From: Marivivens aquimaris
GTDB taxonomy: Bacteria > Pseudomonadota > Alphaproteobacteria > Rhodobacterales > Rhodobacteraceae
Length of the DNA stretch: 64,000 nucleotides
Direction of reading: 5' to 3'
Assembly (NCBI RefSeq): GCF_015220045.1
Contig: NZ_JADBGB010000001.1
Coordinates: forward strand, 3,217,001 to 3,281,000
Part shown: positions 26,435-35,401 of the stretch, one piece after another
Layout of the letters: every line of letters begins with the position of its first letter
Position numbering within the stretch: the stretch's first letter is position 1
Notes under the pieces: model-generated
Seen by the model: the letters and a program-made list of their open reading frames with translations, nothing else
What the model was told of the DNA's origin: nothing
The model's database searches: none
Position numbers and translations under genes: made by a program

Positions 26435-26839
26435 ATGATCGGACGATTGAACCACGTAGCCATTGCCGTGCCTGACCTTGGGGCCGCAGCGGCGCAATAC
26501 CGCGATACCTTGGGCGCCAATGTCGGCGCACCGCAGGACGAGCCGGATCACGGTGTGACGGTGGTGTTCATCGAACTGCCGAACACCAAGATCGAGCTGC
26601 TGTACCCGCTGGGCGACAACTCTCCGATCAACGGGTTTCTGGAAAAGAACCCCTCGGGCGGTATCCACCACATCTGCTACGAGGTCGACGACATCATCGC
26701 GGCCCGTGACCAGCTGAAGGAAAAGGGCGCGCGCGTTCTGGGCACCGGAGAGCCGAAGATCGGCGCGCACGGCAAGCCCGTGCTGTTCCTGCATCCCAAG
26801 GACTTCAACGGGTGTCTGGTCGAGCTCGAACAGGTGTGA
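26435..26839 (+). CDS. mce: Methylmalonyl-CoA epimerase
   Basis: A 134-residue glyoxalase-fold enzyme that interconverts the S and R epimers of methylmalonyl-CoA in propionate metabolism. The metal ligands fit the family: His in RLNHVAIAVPDL, His in GGIHHICYEVDD and Glu in the final CLVELEQV; the motif KIELLYPLGDNSPI is characteristic. ATG 26435 has GAGGGAG upstream. The DUF1467 gene follows at 91 bases, a pairing I recognise from alphaproteobacteria. The mutase itself is not in the window. Confidence 0.93.
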   Translation: MIGRLNHVAIAVPDLGAAAAQYRDTLGANVGAPQDEPDHGVTVVFIELPNTKIELLYPLGDNSPINGFLEKNPSGGIHHICYEVDDIIAARDQLKEKGARVLGTGEPKIGAHGKPVLFLHPKDFNGCLVELEQV

Positions 26840-26930
26840 CCGTCTGACTGCTTGCCCGCGTCGGTGAGGCAGGTATTTATGCGAAAAATGACGGGGCGCG
26901 GTTTGCGCCCCCTATCGAAAGGAGCGCCCC

Positions 26931-27227
26931 ATGGGCCCGACATCCGCAATCGTCCTCTTCGCCGTGATCTGGTTCATGACCTTCTTCGTCATGCTGCCGA
27001 TCCGCCTGCAAACCCAAGGCGAGGTAGGTGACCATGTGGAAGGGACGCACTCCTCTGCGCCTGCGGATGGCGCGGCGCACGTCAAACGCAAGGCACTGAT
27101 TACCACCGTGGTGGCTATCGTGCTGTGGGGTCTGATCGCGGGCGTTATCCTGTCGGGCGTGATTACCGTGCGCGACCTCGACTGGTTCCAGCGCATGTCG
27201 ACGCCGGAAGTGTCGCTGGACAACTGA
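26931..27227 (+). CDS. DUF1467 family membrane protein
   Basis: A 98-residue protein with two membrane helices (residues 4-24 and about 55-80) joined by a short polar loop with a His. The N-terminal motif SAIVLFAVIWFMTFFVMLPI RLQTQGE is the DUF1467 hallmark. Function is unknown. The ATG at 26931 has GGAGC upstream. It follows mce, and its stop is directly abutted by the stop of the convergent CysZ-like gene, with no bases between. Confidence 0.88.
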   Translation: MGPTSAIVLFAVIWFMTFFVMLPIRLQTQGEVGDHVEGTHSSAPADGAAHVKRKALITTVVAIVLWGLIAGVILSGVITVRDLDWFQRMSTPEVSLDN

Positions 27228-27917
27228 TCAGCGACGCGCCAGCCGGTGATAGAGGTGCGTGAACGTCGCCGCACCGAGGACCGGTATCAGTAAGTTCAAA
27301 AGCGGAATACTCAGCGGGACAGCCATCAGGCAGCCCGCCATCCAGATCTGCCAAGGGTTCTGCTTGCGTAGCGTTTCGGCTTCTTTGCGGCCTAGGCGGC
27401 GCGCGGCGGCGAGCTGGAAATACTCGCGGCCCAGAAGGTAGCCGTTCAGCCCGTAGAAGATCGCGAAGGCTAGGAACGGCAGCAGCAGCGACGCCACGAG
27501 CGCCACAAGGTTGCCGACGATCAGAATGCCGAGGAAATGCAGGCCGTCCTTTGCGCCTTCCCACAGGCCCATCGGGCGGACAGGCGGCAGGCCGGGGTAG
27601 TACTTGTCCTCCACCGCTTCGGCCACGTCGTCCAAAAAGAACGACGTGATGGCCGAGGCCACGGGGATCATCAGGAACACCGACAGCACCATCATCAGCG
27701 CGAGCGAGCCAAAGGACAGCGCGCTCGACGCCCAAGTGATGTCACCAATCCACGGCAGGGACAGGGTTTCAGGGACGAAGACCTGAATGACCGTCAGGAT
27801 CAGGAAATAGATCCCCGCCAGCAGCGCAAAGCTCAGGCCGACGCCTTTCAGGACCACGCGCTGGAAGCGGTGGTCCGAGAGCTGTTCGATCGCTTTGGCA
27901 AAGTCGGCAAAGATCAT
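27228..27917 (-). CDS. EI24/CysZ-like membrane protein
   Basis: A 229-residue inner-membrane protein with four to six hydrophobic segments and the family stretch YPGLPPVRPMGLWEGAKDGL, then the AIFYGLNGYLLGREYFQLAAARR block typical of EI24/CysZ proteins. E. coli CysZ imports sulfate; whether this homologue does is unknown. ATG 27917 overlaps the nitroreductase stop by 4 bases, so the pair is co-translated; the longer open frame into that gene is rejected. Confidence 0.85.
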   Translation of the reverse strand: MIFADFAKAIEQLSDHRFQRVVLKGVGLSFALLAGIYFLILTVIQVFVPETLSLPWIGDITWASSALSFGSLALMMVLSVFLMIPVASAITSFFLDDVAEAVEDKYYPGLPPVRPMGLWEGAKDGLHFLGILIVGNLVALVASLLLPFLAFAIFYGLNGYLLGREYFQLAAARRLGRKEAETLRKQNPWQIWMAGCLMAVPLSIPLLNLLIPVLGAATFTHLYHRLARR

Positions 27918-28513
27918 TCGGATTTCCACGTCACGATCTTGGACAGGTCGGGGCGCGCGCGTTCGGGCGGGGTCGCGCCTTCGGTGCCGAGATGGACGAT
28001 GCCGACGCATTTCTCGTGCGCTGCGACGCCAAGCTGTTCGTTCATGAACTGCGGATCGTGGCTATGCCAGCCCGACACCCACGACGCGGCCCATCCGGTC
28101 GCCAGCGCGGCGTTCACGAGGCTGAGGCACACAGCCGCCGCCGAATAGAGCTGTTCGGCCTCCGGAACCTTCGCGGCCTCGACGGGGGAGGCGATGACGG
28201 CCACAGCCATCGGGGAGTTGGCGTAGGTACCCTTGGGCTTGTCGATATCCGCTTGTGCGAGGCCGAGCCGCTCGCCCGCGCCCTGAAGCGCGTCCGCGTA
28301 GTTTTCCAGCGCCTTCTTCTCCAGCACGACAAAGCGCCACGGCACCAGCGCACCGTGATCGGGCGTGCGGGCGGCAGCGGTCAGAATGATGTCCAGCGCG
28401 TCACGATCCGGCGCAGGGGCCTTGATCGTCTTCGCGGGGCGCGAGCGGCGGGTGAGAAGGAAATCGAGGACGTGGTCGTCCTTGGAAAGCGGTTTGATCG
28501 TAATATCGGACAT
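27914..28513 (-). CDS. Nitroreductase family protein (YdjA-like)
   Basis: A 199-residue flavin oxidoreductase. The FMN-binding N-terminal segment is LLTRRSRPAKTIKAPAPD and the conserved AARTPDHGALVPWRFVVL matches the small YdjA-type nitroreductases. The C-terminal part has GWAASWVSGW and a GIVHLGT strand. It probably uses NAD(P)H to reduce nitro or quinone compounds; the physiological substrate is unknown. ATG 28513 has GGAGG 7 bases upstream. It is the first gene of a two-gene operon with the CysZ-like protein. Confidence 0.9.
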   Translation of the reverse strand: MSDITIKPLSKDDHVLDFLLTRRSRPAKTIKAPAPDRDALDIILTAAARTPDHGALVPWRFVVLEKKALENYADALQGAGERLGLAQADIDKPKGTYANSPMAVAVIASPVEAAKVPEAEQLYSAAAVCLSLVNAALATGWAASWVSGWHSHDPQFMNEQLGVAAHEKCVGIVHLGTEGATPPERARPDLSKIVTWKSE

Positions 28514-28603
28514 TTATGCCTCCTGTTCGGTTCCGATATCGGGTCTGCGGTATCGGAAATCAATCGTTGGAAGTGACGCGGGTCGCGGGTTAAACGGATC
28601 ACC

Positions 28604-28852
28604 ATGTCCGATCTGTCCCATCTTGCCACTGAAGGCGCGGAAATCAGCGTGCGTGTGACGCCAAAGGCCAGCCGTAATCGCATCACCGTCGAGGATGACG
28701 CGATCCGTGTCTATGTGACGGTCGTGCCGGAGGACGGTAAAGCGAATGCCGCCGTACAGAAACTTCTGGCCAAAGCACTTGGCGTGCCGAAATCGCGGCT
28801 GGAGCTGGTGCGCGGACAGACGAGCAGGGACAAGACGTTCCGGATCGGCTGA
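28604..28852 (+). CDS. DUF167 (YggU) family protein
   Basis: An 82-residue protein with the DUF167 sequence pattern: VRVTPKASRNRI near the N-terminus, IRVYVTVVPEDGKANAAVQKLLAKALGVPKS in the middle, and LVRGQTSRDKTFRI at the end. The function of this widely conserved family is not established. It is divergent from the nitroreductase gene and its stop abuts that of the acidic hypothetical gene on the other strand. Confidence 0.9.
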   Translation: MSDLSHLATEGAEISVRVTPKASRNRITVEDDAIRVYVTVVPEDGKANAAVQKLLAKALGVPKSRLELVRGQTSRDKTFRIG

Positions 28853-29116
28853 TCAGGCTTCGCCTTCTTCCTCGTCCTCGTCATCTTCGAGACGCAGGCG
28901 ATAGACGCCTTCGGGAAGGTCGAGCGCAGCGTCGAGATCACGCAACTGGGCGAAGGACATCGTGATCTTCATCACGCGGTCCGTCACCGGATCGTATTGT
29001 TCGACAGTGACGCAATCCTCAAAGGCTATGACGGTCACATCCTCTTCGAGAGGGGCTTCACCCTCGTCGACGAGGGTTACGACGGTAGCGTCGAATTCGT
29101 GTTCAATCGTAAACAT
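28853..29116 (-). CDS. Acidic hypothetical protein
   Basis: An 87-residue, strongly acidic protein with alternating strands (EHEFDATVVTLVDEG, EEDVTVIAFEDCVTVEQYD) and a tail rich in Asp and Glu. It has no membrane segment or known catalytic motif. The ATG at 29116 is the only early start. I do not recognise a named family. Codon use looks native. Its stop touches the DUF167 stop, so the two genes are convergent with no gap. Confidence 0.7.
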   Translation of the reverse strand: MFTIEHEFDATVVTLVDEGEAPLEEDVTVIAFEDCVTVEQYDPVTDRVMKITMSFAQLRDLDAALDLPEGVYRLRLEDDEDEEEGEA

Positions 29117-29238
29117 GAGATAACGGTATCTTGCTGCAATGGCGAAGGAAAGGGGTTGTTCCTTCCCCGCGAAAGATGTTCACAAGGAATAGAGCAGACC
29201 CGTTGCAGGCGAACCGGCAGCGGGGTGGGCGGGGACGT

Positions 29239-29949
29239 ATGAGACGTGTGATCCTTGGTTTGATCGCGGCACTCTCCATCGCGGGGTGTACGCAAACGGC
29301 GCGGCTGGGACCGTCGCCTGTTGCTGTGCCCGAAGGCGCGGTCTTTGACGAGGTGAAGTCCCCCGCAGACGCCGCACGCATGTTCGTGCAGGTCACCGGT
29401 GATATCGAACCGCTGCTCGAAGCGATCTGCGAGCGGGCCTATGCCTACCGCAACTGCGATTTCTGGATCGTCGTGGATGACACGCCCGACATCGGGTCCA
29501 ATGCCTACCAGACGCTAGATCGTTCGGGCCGCCCCATCGTTGCCTTCACCCTGCCGATCCTGTCGGAGATGAAGAACCGCGACGAATTCGCCTTTGTGCT
29601 GGCGCATGAGGCATCGCACCACATCCTCGGCCATATTCAGGCGACGCAGCAGAACGCTGTTATCGGGGCCGAAGTGCTCGGCGCGATTGCCGCGCAGATG
29701 GGCGACAGTGACGCCCAGATCGCAGAGGCCCGTAAGATTGGTGCCGATATCGCGGCGCGGTCCTATTCCAAGCAGTTCGAACTGGAGGCGGACGCGATGG
29801 CCGCGCGTATCCTCAAGGTCGCGGGTTATGACGCGCTGCGCGGCGCGGCATTCTTCAACCGTATCCCCGATCCTGGTGACGAATTCCTCGGCTCCCACCC
29901 GTCGACGGCCGAGCGCCTCGCCAACGTCCGTCAGGCGCTCCAAGACTGA
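29239..29949 (+). CDS. M48-family metallopeptidase, lipoprotein
   Basis: A 236-residue envelope protease. The N-terminus is a lipoprotein signal (MRRVILGLIAALSIAGC), with Cys 17 the likely lipidated residue. The zinc site is HEASH in VLAHEASHHILGH, and the third ligand is in FELEADAMAARIL. The tail SHPSTAERLANVRQAL is the usual M48 ending. Related periplasmic proteases (BepA, LoiP) act in outer-membrane quality control; that role is inferred. ATG 29239 is chosen because it starts the signal peptide exactly. Confidence 0.9.
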   Translation: MRRVILGLIAALSIAGCTQTARLGPSPVAVPEGAVFDEVKSPADAARMFVQVTGDIEPLLEAICERAYAYRNCDFWIVVDDTPDIGSNAYQTLDRSGRPIVAFTLPILSEMKNRDEFAFVLAHEASHHILGHIQATQQNAVIGAEVLGAIAAQMGDSDAQIAEARKIGADIAARSYSKQFELEADAMAARILKVAGYDALRGAAFFNRIPDPGDEFLGSHPSTAERLANVRQALQD

Positions 29950-30020
29950 CCGCTTGGTAAATATTGCAGCAGCGCTATCTGCCAGCCTATCCTCGGCGTC
30001 GGGGATCGGAGGAGCATGTC

Positions 30021-30380
30021 ATGAACGAATGGCAGAAGATCAAGCAGCGCGCCGCATGGTCGTGGCAGGGCTGGGCGCATGTCTGGCGGACGGAGGCGTC
30101 GCTCCAGCAGTGGATCTGGGCCAACGTCGTCTCCATTGCCTTCGCGCTCTACCTGCCGCTTACAGGCGGGGAGAGGGCCGTTGTGCTGATGGGCGGCATC
30201 TTCGTGCTGGCCGTCGAATGCCTGAACACCGCGATCGAGCGGGTGGTCGACGATATCTCTACCGATCATCGTGACCGCGCGGGGCAGGCCAAGGACGCGG
30301 GCAGCGCTGCCGTCGCGATCTTTGCCATCGGCGTGGCGCTCGCGTGGTGCGCGATCATCTGGCGCCTGCTGACCTCATAA
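30021..30380 (+). CDS. dgkA: Diacylglycerol kinase
   Basis: A 119-residue integral membrane kinase with three helices. The signature VECLNTAIERVVD carries the catalytic glutamates and DRAGQAKDAGSAAV is the second conserved block, both as in DgkA. It recycles diacylglycerol to phosphatidic acid after periplasmic glucan or LPS modification. ATG 30021 has GGAGGAG upstream. The neighbour upstream is the M48 lipoprotein, so envelope maintenance is a shared theme. Confidence 0.93.
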   Translation: MNEWQKIKQRAAWSWQGWAHVWRTEASLQQWIWANVVSIAFALYLPLTGGERAVVLMGGIFVLAVECLNTAIERVVDDISTDHRDRAGQAKDAGSAAVAIFAIGVALAWCAIIWRLLTS

Positions 30381-30448
30381 CTTGATCTCGCTCAAGGCCG
30401 CTGTCCCAGTCGCCCCCTATGGTGCCCCCGAAGCGACAAGGGGACCAC

Positions 30449-30706
30449 ATGCAAAAGCTCGGCGACATCCGTAAACATTTTTTCCTCACCACCGGCATGG
30501 CTAAACACGCTGGCGTCGATCTGGGCGATGCGATCCGTGAGGGCCACCTGACCCGCGAAGGCTACGCCGAATGCGTGACCCGCTGCCGCCACTGCACGAA
30601 CCCCGGACACTGCGCTGAATGGTTGCCCGAGGCGCAGGACGGCGATCCCGTGCCGGACTATTGCGAGAACCGCGCGATCTTCCACGAGTTGAAGAAAACA
30701 GGATAG
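30449..30706 (+). CDS. Small Cys-rich protein (DUF6455-like)
   Basis: An 85-residue cytoplasmic protein starting MQKLGDIRKHFFLTTGMAKHAGVDL. Four cysteines are close together (CVTRCRHCTNPGHCAEW) with a fifth in YCENR, which suggests metal binding. The pattern matches the DUF6455 family seen in Rhodobacteraceae; no function is known. ATG 30449 has AAGGGGA 5 bases upstream. It lies 68 bases after dgkA. Confidence 0.75.
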   Translation: MQKLGDIRKHFFLTTGMAKHAGVDLGDAIREGHLTREGYAECVTRCRHCTNPGHCAEWLPEAQDGDPVPDYCENRAIFHELKKTG

Positions 30707-30803
30707 AGAACACCCCTAAGGGCGCATCTGCAGCCTGTTCGAGACGAAAATTACCACTTTAGTAGAAAAAAATTACTACCTCAGACTCAAACGGCCCACT
30801 CTG

Positions 30804-30842
30804 GAGCCGTTCAGATATCCGAACGCAGCCTATCAACGGCTC
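30804..30842 (+). promoter_or_regulatory. Nested inverted repeats directly before a ribosome site
   Basis: GAGCCGTT (30804-30811) pairs with AACGGCTC (30835-30842). Inside lies the near-palindrome GTTCAGATATCCGAAC (30809-30824, one mismatched pair). The two stems share bases 30809-30811, so they exclude each other. The ribosome site AAGGAT of the next gene begins immediately after the outer arm. This is either an operator or a 5' leader that switches between two folds. Confidence 0.5.
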
Positions 30843-30853
30843 AAGGATATGCC

Positions 30854-31105
30854 ATGACGAACCAGAGACATCACGTATTCAGGACTTCGGGCCACACCGG
30901 TCCACTTCCCTTTTGTGCGGTGGAGCTGATCGACCTTCTGGGCGAAGAGGCCACAATCCGTCTGCGCGAGACCGAACTACTCCCGCGTTGCCGTGGCTGT
31001 GCCCGCAAGTTCACGCCGCGCGGCTGGTTGGGGGCCGACTCGCCGCTGGGGATCTGGGAAGGCTGTGCACACCGCGAAAGGCTGGAGCGCGTGATGTCGC
31101 GGTAA
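30854..31105 (+). CDS. Small hypothetical protein with a CxxC motif
   Basis: An 83-residue protein without membrane segments. Cysteines occur in LPFCAVEL, PRCRGCARKF and WEGCAHRE, giving a CxxC and flanking Cys/His that could bind zinc. ATG 30854 has AAGGAT 7 bases upstream, preceded by the nested inverted repeats. No known family is recognised. It is 15 bases upstream of the next gene and may be co-transcribed with it. Confidence 0.6.
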   Translation: MTNQRHHVFRTSGHTGPLPFCAVELIDLLGEEATIRLRETELLPRCRGCARKFTPRGWLGADSPLGIWEGCAHRERLERVMSR

Positions 31106-31120
31106 GCGACAGGCACGTAA

Positions 31121-31522
31121 ATGAGTTACACGGTCAAGAAGGTACTACCAGCGCAAGTCATCTATGACGCGGCGCGGGCGGATAGCCCGACCGAGTCCGT
31201 GACCATTCTTGGCTTTGACGTGATCGATACCTCCGTGCTTGCCATGACCGTCGAGGGATCGGACGGCAAGATGCAGCAGTTCCCGCTCTGGCCGACGGTC
31301 CGCATCAACTCTCCCTATGGCAAACAGATGACGGGCGACCAGCTACTTGCCGCGCTGTTGAAAGAGGACGTGCTGAACGAGGTCAAACCGCTCCCCCCGC
31401 GACAGGTCTTCGACAGCCCGCCCATGCAGCCCGTCCGCGTGCAGAAACTGTCACCTTGGGTGATCTATGGCACCACGGCTGTGTTCATTCTTCTGGGGTG
31501 GTCGCTGGTGCTCAGCTTCTAG
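31121..31522 (+). CDS. Tail-anchored hypothetical protein
   Basis: A 133-residue protein with a soluble N-terminal part (beta-rich, VTILGFDVIDTSVLAMTVEG) and one C-terminal helix (LSPWVIYGTTAVFILLGWSLVL) ending the protein, so it is probably anchored in the inner membrane by its tail. No family is recognised. It follows the CxxC protein closely and precedes the YigZ-like gene by 18 bases, suggesting one transcript. Confidence 0.65.
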   Translation: MSYTVKKVLPAQVIYDAARADSPTESVTILGFDVIDTSVLAMTVEGSDGKMQQFPLWPTVRINSPYGKQMTGDQLLAALLKEDVLNEVKPLPPRQVFDSPPMQPVRVQKLSPWVIYGTTAVFILLGWSLVLSF

Positions 31523-31540
31523 GGCCGCTAGGGTCCGCGC

Positions 31541-31891
31541 ATGAAGATCATCGACAACGTGATTTCCGACAGGGGATCGAAATACGCCGTCTCAGGCGCG
31601 CCCTGTACCTCTCCCGAAGAGGCGAAAGCCTTTATCAAAGAGCTTTGCCGCAAAAAGAAGTTCGCCAAGGCGACCCACAACACATGGGCCGTGCTGCTGG
31701 ACGAAGGCCCCCTCAAGAACGACGACGGAGAGAGCGGGGCAGGCATGGTCATCGTCCGCATGCTCGAACGCGAGGGCCTCAAGGGCCACATCATCTGCGT
31801 CACCCGCTGGTTCGGAGGCAAACACCTCGGAGGAGACAGGTTCAGGCACGTGCAGGACGCGGTCCGGGTTTATTTGGAGGGGATGGGGTGA
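31541..31891 (+). CDS. YigZ/IMPACT N-terminal domain protein
   Basis: A 116-residue protein that is essentially one UPF0029/IMPACT domain: FAKATHNTWAVL, NDDGESGAGMVIVRMLE, IICVTRWFGGKHLGGDRF and the final HVQDAVRVYL. E. coli YigZ has about 200 residues, so this is the short single-domain form without the C-terminal ferredoxin-like domain. Eukaryotic IMPACT regulates Gcn2; the bacterial role is unclear. ATG 31541 is the natural start. Confidence 0.85.
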   Translation: MKIIDNVISDRGSKYAVSGAPCTSPEEAKAFIKELCRKKKFAKATHNTWAVLLDEGPLKNDDGESGAGMVIVRMLEREGLKGHIICVTRWFGGKHLGGDRFRHVQDAVRVYLEGMG

Positions 31892-31927
31892 GGGACATTG
31901 TTTCGAGTGACCGCACCTTAGCAACGA

Positions 31928-32824
31928 CTAATAAGATATAATATCGCTATTCCGTAGTGCTTCGATCGAGACTGACACCGTGGAGCTTTCTCGTGGAGGA
32001 TCTGTCGGAAGCCCTAATCTAATTTCCATGTAGTTGGTTAGACTATGATTCAATAGGCCAAATTCTTGCCAAAGATCGTATGACTTGGCCCTTTCAGGAA
32101 ATATTCCAGCGGTAAGTAGACTAAGTGAAATATAGTCTGGAATTTGTGGGTCTTTACCAAGCGAATACCTGACGCAATGAGTCGCAATATTTCTTGCGAT
32201 AAGCCAATCGCGGCAAAGTTCTGATGCAGGACAGAGCATTCGATTTTCGCCATCTGAGGCCATAGATGGTAGAGGATCGAATTGAGATTTCCTCCATGCT
32301 GTCCAAAAACTTGTTACGAGTGCCGTCAACCAATTTGCGCTTTTTTCGTCAGCGCATCCAATGCAATCAAGAAGAATGCTCATTGCTTCATCGGAAGGAA
32401 AATCGTCTAAATCTTCTGCGGAGCAATGAGCATATTTTTGAAAATCTTCGTCTGCCTGAGCGCCATCACGTCTCGCCACAGCAGTTGAAAAAATTATTCT
32501 ACAATTTTTATCGGCACTACCTAGTATTTGCGAGACGACGCTCGAAAGCATTGCTCGTCTTGCGCGGAGACGGTCACGTTTCTCGTCCTGTCGCATTTTG
32601 TCCTGATGAGCGATAGTGAGAAGTACACCAAATGTAGCTATACCGGCAGAGAAGGCGGTGATTAGAATTGTAGCAGATGCAGAGAAGTAGTCCTTTGCTA
32701 CAATTGAAATGTCCGCAGATAAGATCAGTGCGAATGTGGCGCCAATAAGCGCACCAATGGCCAAGCCAAGAGGAAAATTTGATAGGAATTTCTGAAGATA
32801 CTCAAACCTATCATTCCAGTTCAT
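31928..32824 (-). CDS. AT-rich membrane protein of unknown function, probably acquired
   Basis: A 298-residue protein with two N-terminal membrane helices (about residues 18-36 and 45-68), then a basic charged segment (DKMRQDEKRDRLRARR) and a long soluble part with several cysteines (LLDCIGCADE). No family is recognised; the layout resembles small membrane-anchored effector or sensor proteins. Composition is unlike the neighbours: 32041-32100 is 42% G+C and 32161-32220 is 47% by my count, and AT-ending codons are frequent. It sits between YigZ-like and rimO genes that look native, which suggests horizontal gain. Confidence 0.75.
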   Translation of the reverse strand: MNWNDRFEYLQKFLSNFPLGLAIGALIGATFALILSADISIVAKDYFSASATILITAFSAGIATFGVLLTIAHQDKMRQDEKRDRLRARRAMLSSVVSQILGSADKNCRIIFSTAVARRDGAQADEDFQKYAHCSAEDLDDFPSDEAMSILLDCIGCADEKSANWLTALVTSFWTAWRKSQFDPLPSMASDGENRMLCPASELCRDWLIARNIATHCVRYSLGKDPQIPDYISLSLLTAGIFPERAKSYDLWQEFGLLNHSLTNYMEIRLGLPTDPPRESSTVSVSIEALRNSDIISY

Positions 32825-32833
32825 CGATTAACC

Positions 32834-34207
32834 TTACTTCAAAACACCCCACAAATCATACTCACCAGCCTCATCCACTTCAACCTTAACGATATCACCG
32901 ACCGAGAGGTTCTCGGTGTTTTCGTCGATGAAGAGGTTGCCGTCGATCTCCGGGGCGTCGGCCCATGTGCGGCAGGTGGCGATGCCGTCCTCGTCGATGT
33001 CGTCCACGATGGCTTCGAGCGTTTTGCCGACCTTGGCTTGTAGCTTGGCTTCGGAAATGGCCTGCGCCTTTTCCATGAAGCGTTCCCAGCGTTCCTGCTT
33101 CACCTCGGCGGGGACATGGTCCGGCAGGTCGTTCGAACGCGCGCCGTCCACGTTCTCGTACTGGAAGCAGCCCACACGGTCGAGCTGTGCCTCGTCGAGC
33201 CAGTCGAGCAGGGTCTCGAATTCGGCGTCCGTCTCTCCGGGGTAGCCGACGATAAAGGTCGAGCGCAGGGTGATGTCGGGGCAATCCGCGCGCCACGCGG
33301 CGATCTCGTCCAGCGTCTTGGCAGCCGCAGCGGGGCGGGCCATACGTTTGAGCGTTTCGGGGTGCGCGTGCTGGAACGGGATGTCGAGGTAGGGCAGGAT
33401 CAGCCCCTCGGCCATCAGCGGGATCAGGTTGCGCACGTGCGGGTAGGGGTAGACGTAGTGCAGGCGCACCCACGCACCGAGGCTGCCCAGATCACGCGCC
33501 AGATCGGTGATGTGCGCGCGGTGGCCGCGGTCCTCGGCGTGCTTGATGTCCACGCCGTAGGCCGAGGTGTCCTGAGAGATCACCAGCAGTTCCTTGACGC
33601 CCGCATCGACGAGCTTCTCCGCTTCGCGCATGACGGCGTGAGCGGGGCGCGAGGCGAGTTTGCCGCGCATGTCGGGGATGATGCAGAATTTGCACTTGTG
33701 GTTACAGCCCTCGGAGATCTTGAGGTAGCTGTAGTGGCGCGGGGTCAGCTTGACGCCCGACGCAGGCAGCAGGTCCACAAACGGATCGGGGCTGGGCGGC
33801 ACGGCCTTGTGCACGCTGTCGAGCACCTGTTCGTATTGGTGCGGACCCGTGACGGCGAGGATGTTCGGGTGATGTTCGCGGATGTAGTCGGGCTCTGCCC
33901 CCAGACAGCCGGTCACGATGACCTTGCCGTTTTCCACGAGCGCTTCGCCGATGGCATCGAGGCTCTCTGCCTTGGCAGAATCCAGAAACCCGCAGGTGTT
34001 CACGATGACCGCGTCAGCGCCCGCGTAGTCGGGGCTGATCTGGTACCCTTCGGCCCGCAGGCGGGTCAGGATGCGTTCGCTGTCGACCAGCGCTTTGGGG
34101 CAGCCCAAGGAGACCATGCCGATCGTCGGCTGGCCGGGGCGGGGGGCTTCGTCAAAGCGCGCGCGCGGCGCGAGGTCGGGGCGGAGGTTCGGCGGGTTCT
34201 GGGACAT
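32834..34207 (-). CDS. rimO: Ribosomal protein S12 methylthiotransferase
   Basis: A 457-residue radical-SAM enzyme that methylthiolates an aspartate of ribosomal protein S12. The N-terminal MTTase domain has the three cluster cysteines ([32 protein letters not shown]). The radical-SAM motif is [13 protein letters not shown], and a TRAM domain closes the protein ([18 protein letters not shown]). The CPKALVDSE block marks RimO rather than MiaB. ATG 34207 is chosen by family length; another ATG lies 9 bases upstream and neither has a good ribosome site. Confidence 0.95.
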   Translation of the reverse strand: MSQNPPNLRPDLAPRARFDEAPRPGQPTIGMVSLGCPKALVDSERILTRLRAEGYQISPDYAGADAVIVNTCGFLDSAKAESLDAIGEALVENGKVIVTGCLGAEPDYIREHHPNILAVTGPHQYEQVLDSVHKAVPPSPDPFVDLLPASGVKLTPRHYSYLKISEGCNHKCKFCIIPDMRGKLASRPAHAVMREAEKLVDAGVKELLVISQDTSAYGVDIKHAEDRGHRAHITDLARDLGSLGAWVRLHYVYPYPHVRNLIPLMAEGLILPYLDIPFQHAHPETLKRMARPAAAAKTLDEIAAWRADCPDITLRSTFIVGYPGETDAEFETLLDWLDEAQLDRVGCFQYENVDGARSNDLPDHVPAEVKQERWERFMEKAQAISEAKLQAKVGKTLEAIVDDIDEDGIATCRTWADAPEIDGNLFIDENTENLSVGDIVKVEVDEAGEYDLWGVLK

Positions 34208-34303
34208 GCGGCGCATATAGCGATGCAAGAGCGCTGTGGGAAGTGGAACCATACGCACGGGCGCTATGTTTGATGAAAGGGAGGGCAACAACAAGGACCA
34301 TTC

Positions 34304-35392
34304 ATGGATACCTTATTGGAACTGTGGTCGCGGGTGCCTGCCGCGACAAAGCCGCTGATCGAGATTTTTGTCGCTATCGTCATTGCCGTTGTGCTGCATT
34401 CGCTGCTGTGGAAAGTGGTGAGCAAGGTGATCGGCGGGCGGACCGAGCTGATCTACCGCGTGATCCGCCGTCTCAAGACTCCTCTACGTTTGATGTTCAT
34501 CGTGGCCGCCATCGGCTTTGCTAGCCGCGTGGCGGATATGGGCACGGACCTGCGTAATCTGGTCTCGCAGTTCTCGCTGGCGCTGGCCGTGATGATCGGC
34601 GGGTGGATCACCATGATTGCGGTGGACGTCTATGCTGACCGCGAGACGCGGCGCCTCAGGCTGGACGCTGAGGATAACCTTTTCGCCCGCAAGCAGGCCA
34701 CGCAGATCAAGATGCTGCGGATGGTCACAAAGGTCGTGCTTTTCCTTCTAACCGCCGGCCTCGCGCTGTCGGTATTCGACGCTGTGCGGAGCTTCGGTGT
34801 CTCGCTTTTCGCCTCTGCCGGTGTGGCGGGCATCGTGGCGGGGTATGCGGCGACGCCGGTGCTGAAGAACCTGATTGCAGGCATCCAGATTGCGCTGACC
34901 CAGCCGATCCGCATCGACGATGTAGTGATTGTCGAGGACGAGTGGGGCTGGATCGAGGAGATCGCGTCCACCTACGTGGTCGTTCGCATCTGGGATTTGC
35001 GGCGGATGGTTTTGCCGCTGTCGTACTTCATCGAGAACCCGTTCCAGAACTGGACACGCGAGAGCGCGAATATCATCGGCTCCGTCATGTTCTACGTCGA
35101 TTACACCGCGCCTGTCGCCCAGATCCGCGACAAGTTCGAGGAAGCCGTCAAAGCCAGTTCCCGCTGGGACGGGAAGACGGTTGTTCTGCAGGTCATCGAT
35201 ACTGACAAGGATACCGTCCAGCTGCGCGGTCTGTGTAGCTCCCGAAATTCGCCGTTAAACTGGGATTTGCGGTGCGAGGTGCGTGAAAAGGTTCTGTCGT
35301 GGCTTCAGGAGAGCTACCCCGAGGCACTGCCCAAACACCGTATCGACATCGACAGGATGCCCGAGGTGGACAAAACGCCAATACCTACGTAA
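34304..35392 (+). CDS. MscS-family mechanosensitive channel
   Basis: A 362-residue membrane protein with about four N-terminal helices and the MscS pore-lining helix, glycine- and alanine-rich: [25 protein letters not shown]. The beta domain follows ([32 protein letters not shown]). It releases solutes under hypo-osmotic shock. The conserved NF/KN-type junction is present as [15 protein letters not shown] 34304 has AAGGA 6 bases upstream. It lies divergent from rimO and just before the HxlR regulator. Confidence 0.92.
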   Translation: MDTLLELWSRVPAATKPLIEIFVAIVIAVVLHSLLWKVVSKVIGGRTELIYRVIRRLKTPLRLMFIVAAIGFASRVADMGTDLRNLVSQFSLALAVMIGGWITMIAVDVYADRETRRLRLDAEDNLFARKQATQIKMLRMVTKVVLFLLTAGLALSVFDAVRSFGVSLFASAGVAGIVAGYAATPVLKNLIAGIQIALTQPIRIDDVVIVEDEWGWIEEIASTYVVVRIWDLRRMVLPLSYFIENPFQNWTRESANIIGSVMFYVDYTAPVAQIRDKFEEAVKASSRWDGKTVVLQVIDTDKDTVQLRGLCSSRNSPLNWDLRCEVREKVLSWLQESYPEALPKHRIDIDRMPEVDKTPIPT

Positions 35393-35401
35393 TGGTAAGG
35401 A

